From positions 57,428 through 121,427 of the forward strand of contig JAECUM010001754.1 in NCBI GenBank assembly GCA_016617855.1: a DNA stretch of 64,000 nt. Direction: 5' to 3'. The notes under the pieces were generated by a model, which saw only the letters and a program-made list of their open reading frames with translations, was not told the DNA's origin and made no database searches. Of the stretch, positions 49,801-58,500 are shown in pieces; the stretch's first letter is position 1; each line of letters begins with the position of its first letter. The translations under genes and the position numbers were made by a program. The DNA is from Megalonaias nervosa. Its lineage: Eukaryota > Mollusca > Bivalvia > Unionida > Unionidae.

Positions 49801-52497
49801 TAAATTTTTTTTAAAAATTCATGTTTGGACAGATGATAATGATATAGGAATTTGAAACATATGTGAGATAAAATTTTTAGGTGGGTCAAATTGGGTATGT
49901 ACATCAACAAAATTAAGTGAATCTTTAATCCAGCACAAAGCCATTGCCATCATTTCTCCATTGAACACCTTGCTACCTCCTGAATACAGTACTCATCCCA
50001 AAAACATGAAAAATGAGTCTTTTAGTCTTGATATTGTAGAGACAAAGGGTAGACTGGTTCTTTAGTCTCCCATGATCTTCCATACATGAGGCAAGGCATT
50101 TGAATGGCCAGTACCAATGGAGAAATTCAAGATGGCAGAAGTAATACAAAATGTGTTGGCAATAAAGAAATAGCATGAAATCAGTTATTTCCAGCTGTTG
50201 CCATCACATTTTTTGTTGTATTAGTCGCAACTATGTCAGTTAAAATAGTACTGAGTGTTTGTTTAAAATGTCACTATACGGTACTGTCATTTTCAGCAAT
50301 TATATCAGTTGGTGGGGGGAACAGGTATGGTGAGAGATTTTGAAATTGACATACAGTAGAACCTGTCATGAGTGACCTCTGCTATGAGCGACCACCTGTC
50401 ATGTACGACCACAATCATAATGCACGGATCGATTTTATTCTATAAACGCTCTGCTATGAGCGACCACCTGCTGAATGCGACCAGCGACCGCGATTTCTTG
50501 GCAAAATATGCATTTCGACACTGCTATGAACGACCGCATCACAAAAAAATGAGGATAAACTCCACCAACCTTTATTTAATCCCTGTAAGAACAACCGCAC
50601 ATATCGTTCTAAATATAAAAAAAAAATAAAAAAATAGGCTGGCTACCGATCTCTGAATTTCTTCCGCTAGGTTTATAGCAATTTACAGTTTCTGTCGTAA
50701 ACCAGACTAAAGTATATGTAGATTATTTCCTAGCCTGGTTCCCTGCTTTGTATGCTCCCTGTGTTGTTCTCCGTTATTAGTATAGGGGTGAGGAACGCAG
50801 AAAGCATACAGAGCAGGGAACCAGACTAATTATTCCGCACTTAACTTGCTTCCCAGCCGTTGTAGGACCTGGCATCCCTATGACCACTGTATCGCGAGAA
50901 CAGACAGACACCAGTGACCTTTATGTAATCAATTATTACAACGACCGCTTGATTAGTATAGATTGTTCTGATCAAAAACAAACATAAAAGGAATATTAAA
51001 AAAAAGGATTGTTGCTACCGGTGATAGATGCTACAGTCCGTAAACCAGGCTAATGTATATGTCATGAAATGCCGTTGAAGTGCCAAAGTTGACAAAGTGG
51101 CTGCGTATATTGTTTGTCTCGAGTTAATCGGTATTGCCGGGGGTGAATAAAGTCATTGTCTATTAAACCAGCAAGAGAGAATCATTTCCGGGATTCGATT
51201 GATAGTGCTCAAGACTTGTGATGTTTGTTCCCCCCCCCCATGTTAAGTGATGACATCCCAATCACAAAGCTGTCGTCTATTCAAGTTGCTGCGACCGGGT
51301 TACACACTTTGCTTACAGAGTTAATCCCTGTATGTCATCTTTTAATGAAGCCGTTGACTTTTGTCACTGAGTAAATGGTCCTGTTTATGGATGAGATAAT
51401 TGTTTGTTTTGTTTTTTTTTTGTTTGTTTTTATTAATTGTTAGATATGCAATGCACATGTATAGATTTTTCATATTTTCCCACAGCCACCGTTTTTACAT
51501 TCGATATTACAACTGAGCACTAATAATTTTAACACCTATAATTTTAATAACAATGGACGAACCTCCAACTAAAAAGAGACAAATTTTAATGCTAGAGAAA
51601 ATAATTATTGTAACTGAAAGAAGTGAAAAAGTGCAGACCACTCGCAAAAAAGTGGCTTAAACGTTGGTAAAATAAATTTAGGTTGTTATAAAGGAAAACG
51701 AGTAATTCAGAAACAATTTCATATGCTAAAATATGTGATCTTCAAATGTAAATGTGATTTCATGTTTAATGATAGAAGTATATCTTTATTACAATATAAT
51801 TTTGTTTTTAGATGAATGCATACAATATTTTAGCAACAACTACTAATAAAGAATAGAATATATGTAGAGTGATTGTGGTTATTTTTCTTGAAATTGTTCT
51901 GAAACTGGACCTTGGAAACGTATTTTTGTACAAACCTGCTATGAAAGACCACCTGTCTTGAGAGACCACTTTTTGTTGGCAGAAGTGGCGGTCTCTCATA
52001 ACAGGTTTTACTGTAGTTGTGACTAATGCAAAAATAAAACTGGTGACAACCCATCTGGAAATATTTATTTAATGCTCTTTCTTTATTGCCAATGCATTTT
52101 TGTATTACTTCTGCCATCTTGAATTTCTTCATCGGTATCAGCCATTCATTTTTGCATGTCTGGCCTCGTGTGCAGAGCATCATGGGAGGCCAGGGTACTA
52201 GGCTAAGACAAAGGGAAGTAACACTTAAAAATTACCTCCCCTTGCCCCACTAGGTGGCCACTTGTCTACCAGATGTTTTCTAGTTTAAGATTTTGTATAA
52301 AATTGGTAAAATTTTTCTCTGTGACTTCCTGACTCTGTTGAAAATTTTGAACTTTTTCTGGCCATCCAACATCCAACATTTGTGTTTTACACAGTGTTAG
52401 TTTTGTTACACTTGGCATGAACATAATTTGTTTTTCTTCAGAGTTCTTGATATTTGGCAGCAGTTGGCTTTTTGACAGTAAGTTGCACATGTCTCTC

Positions 52498-52544
<47 letters not shown>

Positions 52545-55500
52545 GTCTCTCTCTCTCTCTCTGTTTTTAAGTGAATTTGGCATCCAAATGCAGAATGTGT
52601 GAAAAGTTCAGGGTCAGTGAAACACTCATGAGTGTTTTTCTACCACTCCATGCACTGCCTGCTGTACATGTCCCAAAAGGTGTGGTATAATGTTTTGAGA
52701 AAACAGCTGAAGAGCAGGAAGAAGGGATTGTGATCTACGTCTTTGGACTTAAACATTCTTAACCTTCACATGAATTTGGCATTGATAGGAAGTGCCATGT
52801 GGGATCCCATGATGGCGGCTCCAGCCCCTGTGAAGACCACCACCTCCTGTGCACCATAGAGCTGATTGGTAAAGATACTTTGGACACCATGGAAGCTGCT
52901 ACTTTGGACCCCACTTACTTATTGTTGGTGTCTCCAATGCACTAACTGGAAAGGCAGCATTCAGAATGCTGGCTTCTGGCGAGTTTGCTTCAAGGTTGTC
53001 ATCCTGCCTTTTTACAGTCAAATTGGAGAACATGGGGGAAAATATCTTACCTTGCAAATAGACTGAGTACCAGTAAGACAGTCACTGCCTTTATAAAATT
53101 GTGGGCAGCCACTGGCCCCTCATCTATGCTGGCAGGTGGGGGCTGGGAGAACTACTAGTTTATCAGCTCCGAAACCTTCCTGTACTCTAAAATGATTCCA
53201 TGTCCCTGCATCCCAGTGGGTCCCATACTTCAGTTTATGGTAGATTTGGATTGACCCCTTCCTACACAATGATCAGTTGATCCAAGTCTCTTCAGAGGCA
53301 TGTTACGATTCTGTGGTCATAAACTAAGTAACAGAAAAGCAAAACCAACAAGTTTCATAAAATTCACCAAATGATTTAAATTTCTAATTTTTAAAGTTAA
53401 AATTTAAGAGAAACTTACATTATTGTGAATTAAATGTCAAATAATCCTAACAGCTCTATCACAATTCGAAATGTAATGATTGTTCTGAATGAATTACAAT
53501 AGTCTTGGATGTGCTGATGTACTATAGCCTTGAATAGTTTGATGTACCAACAGTCTTGATATATCACAATGATCCAGAACGTCGTTGAATAAATTTACAA
53601 TAATCCCAAAATAGTGTTTAGTCGAAAATGCCAATGAGCACTTTGTAATTCCAATAAATAATTTAAATAAATAATTCTTCTCAAATTATAACTGAACACA
53701 CCTAAAATTCATTCTACAAAGGTTAAGATGGGAATGAATAATCTTGTTGATCTCAACCTTTATATACATCCCCACTTGATTTGTGTTGTAATAACCTTTC
53801 TGAAGAAAAAAAAAAATCAGTCTTCTTAATGGAAAATTATCCCAAACTGTAAACAAATTTGTTTCAGGAATCTTCTGAGGTAATAATCAAGTCTGGGTAT
53901 TGAACTCAAATCCAAATTAACAACTCATTTACAGCTTGCTGACGAAACAAAAACCAGGTACTTAACAAGACTCTATCCTCAATCATGGACAAAATTCGGG
54001 TACATAAAATAAATATACATAACAGGGGCTTTGGATCTCATATGTCTGACCCCTATCCCATTAATCAACCCTTTTAATAACATTTTACAAAAGAAGATTG
54101 AGCTTTTGTTTTCATGGAGATTGTTAACAAATCAGACTCCCTGAACTTTTACTCCAGACTCTCCTGGTTCCAAAAGCATGTGGGAAATTGAGGTCTGTTA
54201 TAGACATGAGTGAACTCATCATTTTATTGCTGCTTCAAATTTCAGAGTGGAGACAGCAAAGCTGATATGACTATCATTATGGCACAATGAATATGCAGTC
54301 TCAGTCTGACAGAAGCATGCTTCCATATTTCCATACATCTAGTGTCTTGAAAATTTCTTCTCAGCTACTATGGGTCACTGTACCAATTCTGCATTCTTCC
54401 TTTTGGCTTGAACAGTAGACTGCATTATCTCCTACATGGCAGTTTGCAGAAATGTTTGGTAAGTGTAAGTTTCATTCTAGTTCAGGATATGAATCACTTT
54501 CACAGTTTATGGTGGACTGGAAACTGGACAAGCTGGATCTTTTCCTTTTGCAGCATTTTGTTCATCTCGTATTGGATTTCTAACTAGTATCAACGTTTAT
54601 TTGACTTCCACCCATGTGCATCGATTGATGCCATTATGTTTTAGTCAGTTTCTGCCAAGACTGCTATTCTGGCAGGAGAGTTTCTTAAGCTTATCAGTGT
54701 TCTCAATGCAGTGGCATACTTGCTTTGTCTTAGCCATCTTTATATATATATGTATGTATATACCCCCTGCAGGTGACAGTCCTGGCACTGAGGTTCCTGT
54801 CTTCAGTGGTTTAGATCATAAGATTATAATCTCATTCAAAATCAGTCAATTTCTCCTTGCATGGCAACACAAGGACTGGTTAGTGGGGGGGGGGGATATC
54901 CCTGGAATCCCCAAACCAGAAGTCACAATCTGCACAGATACCAGTTTGTCAAGATAAGGGGTCCACTTGCTGCCCAGATTCTCAACAGTGGTTTGTGGAT
55001 GGCATATGACACCTATGATCAGTCTATTGGAAATTAAATCTGTTCTCAACAGTTGTGGTGCTTGGAGAGATCAGATGCATGGAAATACTGTCAGACTATA
55101 TGAGACAACTAGATGATGAATTGCTTCAAGCAAGATGGGATGACATCACCAGAACTTTGTGTTATGGTATATGAGTTCCTCCTCTGAATACCGTGTTCTC
55201 TGTTCAGGTCCAGCTCATTCTGGGCAGGCTTAACTTGGTTGCCAATTACTTACCAAGGAGAGGCCAACTGCTTCACAAGGAGTGGTCCTTCCATCTGTCT
55301 GTCTTTTATTGGATTTACATTCTATATGGGACTGCCTGACAATAGACCTATTTGCAGCAAGGTGGAACTGCCAGCTACCCACCTTCATTCCTCCATTTCC
55401 AGATCCAGAGGCCTGTTTTGTCTGTGCTTCATCGATTTGATGGGAGGGGATGCAAGCCTATGCCTTCTGCACAGTAGTTCTGATCCCGAAGTTAGTTCAG

Positions 55501-58500
55501 AAGATGAGGGGCCAGACTGGCAGACTAGTTTGATTGCTTCCCTTCAATGGGACAAATACTGAGTCAGTGGTTTACTCGATCTCATGATAGACATTAATAG
55601 GAAGATTATGGTGACACCCACTTTGCTCAGGCAGCTGAGGTTGTTATTCAGTGAATGTCCAAACAAACTCCTTAGGGTAGCCTTGCATGAGAAAAGGTTC
55701 TATGATGAAGTCATGGAGAGGATCATGACAGATAGAAGGTCCTTCACTTTGAAAACATGCAAGGAGGAGTTGCACATTTTCATTGACTGGTGTCACGACA
55801 GTAATGTTACAACCGTAGCTTCACTTCCTTAGTTGGCTAACTCTTTTCTTTTTCCTGATGTTGGGCCCTATCAATTTCAAAGGGTATCATTCTATGATTT
55901 TTGACATTTTCAGACATGATGGGAGAAAAGATATTGCGACCGCTTTGGTGGCCAAAGTGGTTAGAGTGTCTGCCTTGGATGCAGGAGGTCACTGGTTTTA
56001 ACCCCGACAGAGTCATGCCAAAGACTTACAAAAGACTAAATCCTCCCACCCTTCCCCTCAATACAAGCATCCTGTTGTTGGTTTTGCTCAAGCATAAACT
56101 GATAAACATCTGATAGACAGGTGGCCACCTAGTGGGGACAAGTGGAAGTAAATTGGAAGAGTTACTTCCCTTTATATGATATAGACAGAAAAACAGATTT
56201 TGAGTCTTTTTGGGAGTATTGGATTTAGGAGGTTGCAAGGTTTATTTTCCTAATGTAATCAGGTAGAGGTTCTTGGAGAAATATAATATAGTAAAAAAAA
56301 GTTCTTGGCTAAATGGGTTGATTTAAAATAAATTGTTCATTTATGATGATCACTATCTCATTCCCACTAATTGTATTATATTAGAGCATTTATTAGTTAA
56401 TGAGAAGTAAGATTAAAATATGAGACTAGACTGTCCACCAAATAGTGGTTATTTTTTATGGATGTAAGATCTATTGATTTCATCCCAAAGGCATATTTTA
56501 AATGTTGACAAGTTGTAATACAGTGATTGCAGTTTTTGTTAGGTCAGAATATATAAGGTGACACATTTTGTCAGGATTTATTTTCATGAAGTCATTTTGA
56601 GACCACTGAATTGCTAAATTTCTCTACTGCAAAGAATACTCTATTTTGTACTCCATGTATATACATGAATATTAGTAAATCTACTTGAATGATGGTGTCA
56701 GATTCCAAGTTTTATATCTTTCTTACTAACCAGTGAGAATGGCCATGAGAAGTGTGATCATTGTCTCCTAGGCTAGAAAATAGGCATCACTTTTCTGACA
56801 GCATTGTTATTGCTGTTGGTCAGTGGGTGTTAATTATCTTAGGGTGGGTGGCAGGTGGGTCTGCTCATCACAAGCAAAAGATGGCTGCTTTGATTTTCTT
56901 TTTTAAGTGTTTGCATTAATGACAGTTTCTCTTAAACTTCTGCACATACAGTAATAAAGATTTATTATGAGCATATTAATATCAGATACTTCTTGTCAAC
57001 ACAAAAGTGTATCACAGTGACCTACTTGTCTAGCTATACATTCTAATGACTTCGCAAGGGTTTTGGGTTATGTCATGACAGGAAAGGTGTGAAATTGTAT
57101 TCTGTTGAATCTTTAACCTGGCCACTTTCTTACTTGTATTTTTATTACTTTTGTTATTAAATGCAAAATTTTTTTGAGATATCACAGGTTTACAGCAGCA
57201 ATTACATCATCACACGTATTAAAAACGTTCATCTTGCGAAGGAAATGTCTACAATGATTTTTTTTCTTGCCCATTAACACATATGATCATATTTTCTCAG
57301 TCTGTTAACACTTTTCTGGAACTTAATGCAGATATTAGACAAAGACATGGTTTCAAATATTTTTGATATGTTTTTATGTTAAAAAAACATGGCATAGTTA
57401 AAGGGCAGTGAGGAAATTATTGATTGCAGAACAATCGCTCCAGTTTGTTTTTATTGGGTACAAGATTTATCAGAAGATTGGGACTGGCACATGTTCAGAT
57501 ACCCAAGTCAGTTAATAGAGTGACAGTCATTGCACTCTAGATGACAGTGGGTTCGATCCCCGGTCGAGTCATACCAAAGACTTATAAAAATGGTACTAAC
57601 AGCTGCCTCGCTTGGCACTCAGCATTAAGAGGTTAGTGTTAGGACTGGTCGGCCTGGTGTCAGGATAATGTGACTGGGTGGAACATCATGCTACATGTCT
57701 GTGGCATGATGCCCCAGTGCTAGACATGACTATAAACTGCCACACTGCAGACATCGTAGCGATATGACTGAAAAATTGTTAAAGCTACGTTAAAAATCAT
57801 AATCACATCACATCACTAGATGACAGAGTTGAAATTTTTACAAATATTTATTTCAGTTTCTGGTTCATATGATGAGTGATGCAGAAGAAGGCGTGTACAA
57901 GCTTTATTTTCTAAATTGTCATGGGCCAAAGGGAACAGTGGAGTCGTCAAGTATTGACCTAACAGTATGTATTCATCATTTGTGTATTTATTCAGGGTAC
58001 ATTTAACATGGCTTTCCATTCATTTGTAGTGGTGGTAATTGGTGGGCTTAAAAAATCCAGGAGGAAATTCATTTTTATCACATGACTACCATGTAATTTA
58101 GGTTAATATGCCCATATTCTAATATGATTAGCATGTAATTTAGGTTAATATGCCCATATTCTAACATGACTACCATGTAATTTAGGTTAATATGCCCATA
58201 TTCTGGCATGACTACCATGTAATTTAGGTTAATATGCCCATATTCTAAGATGACTACCATGTAATTTAGGTTCATTCTGAATGTTTTTAAAAGTGTTTTT
58301 ACCACTCTATTTCTGTGCTTTTATCAAGTTAGTCAGTATTTTTCATCATGTGGTATATAAAACCGTACATTTTTCGTAAGTTCAAATAAAAAAATGTATA
58401 AAACTCAGCAAATAATTTCTTATGAGCCTTTAAATCCTTCAAGTGCAGTCACTAATCTATTTCCCAGTCAGCATTTGGATCTTGATGTTGATTAATTATT

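Larger units (their letters stand above)
50050..52200. repeat. fold-back repeat with arms 50050-50250 and 52018-52200, split by a Tigger element
   Basis: The left arm (AGATGGCAGAAGTAATACAA.. and GTTGGCAATAAAGAAATAGC) is the reverse complement of the right arm (TTTATTGCCAATGCATTTTT.., GTATTACTTCTGCCATCTTG, CATCATGGGAGGCCAG), with roughly 80 percent identity by eye. The inner ends ATTAGTCGCAAC and GTTGTGACTAAT also pair. The Tigger element at 50354-52013 lies between the arms. Confidence 0.8.

Noticed and set aside
52266..52583. 105-codon minus frame with Arg-Glu repeats
   Set aside because: The repeat part is the (TC)n microsatellite; the remaining part has no recognised domain.
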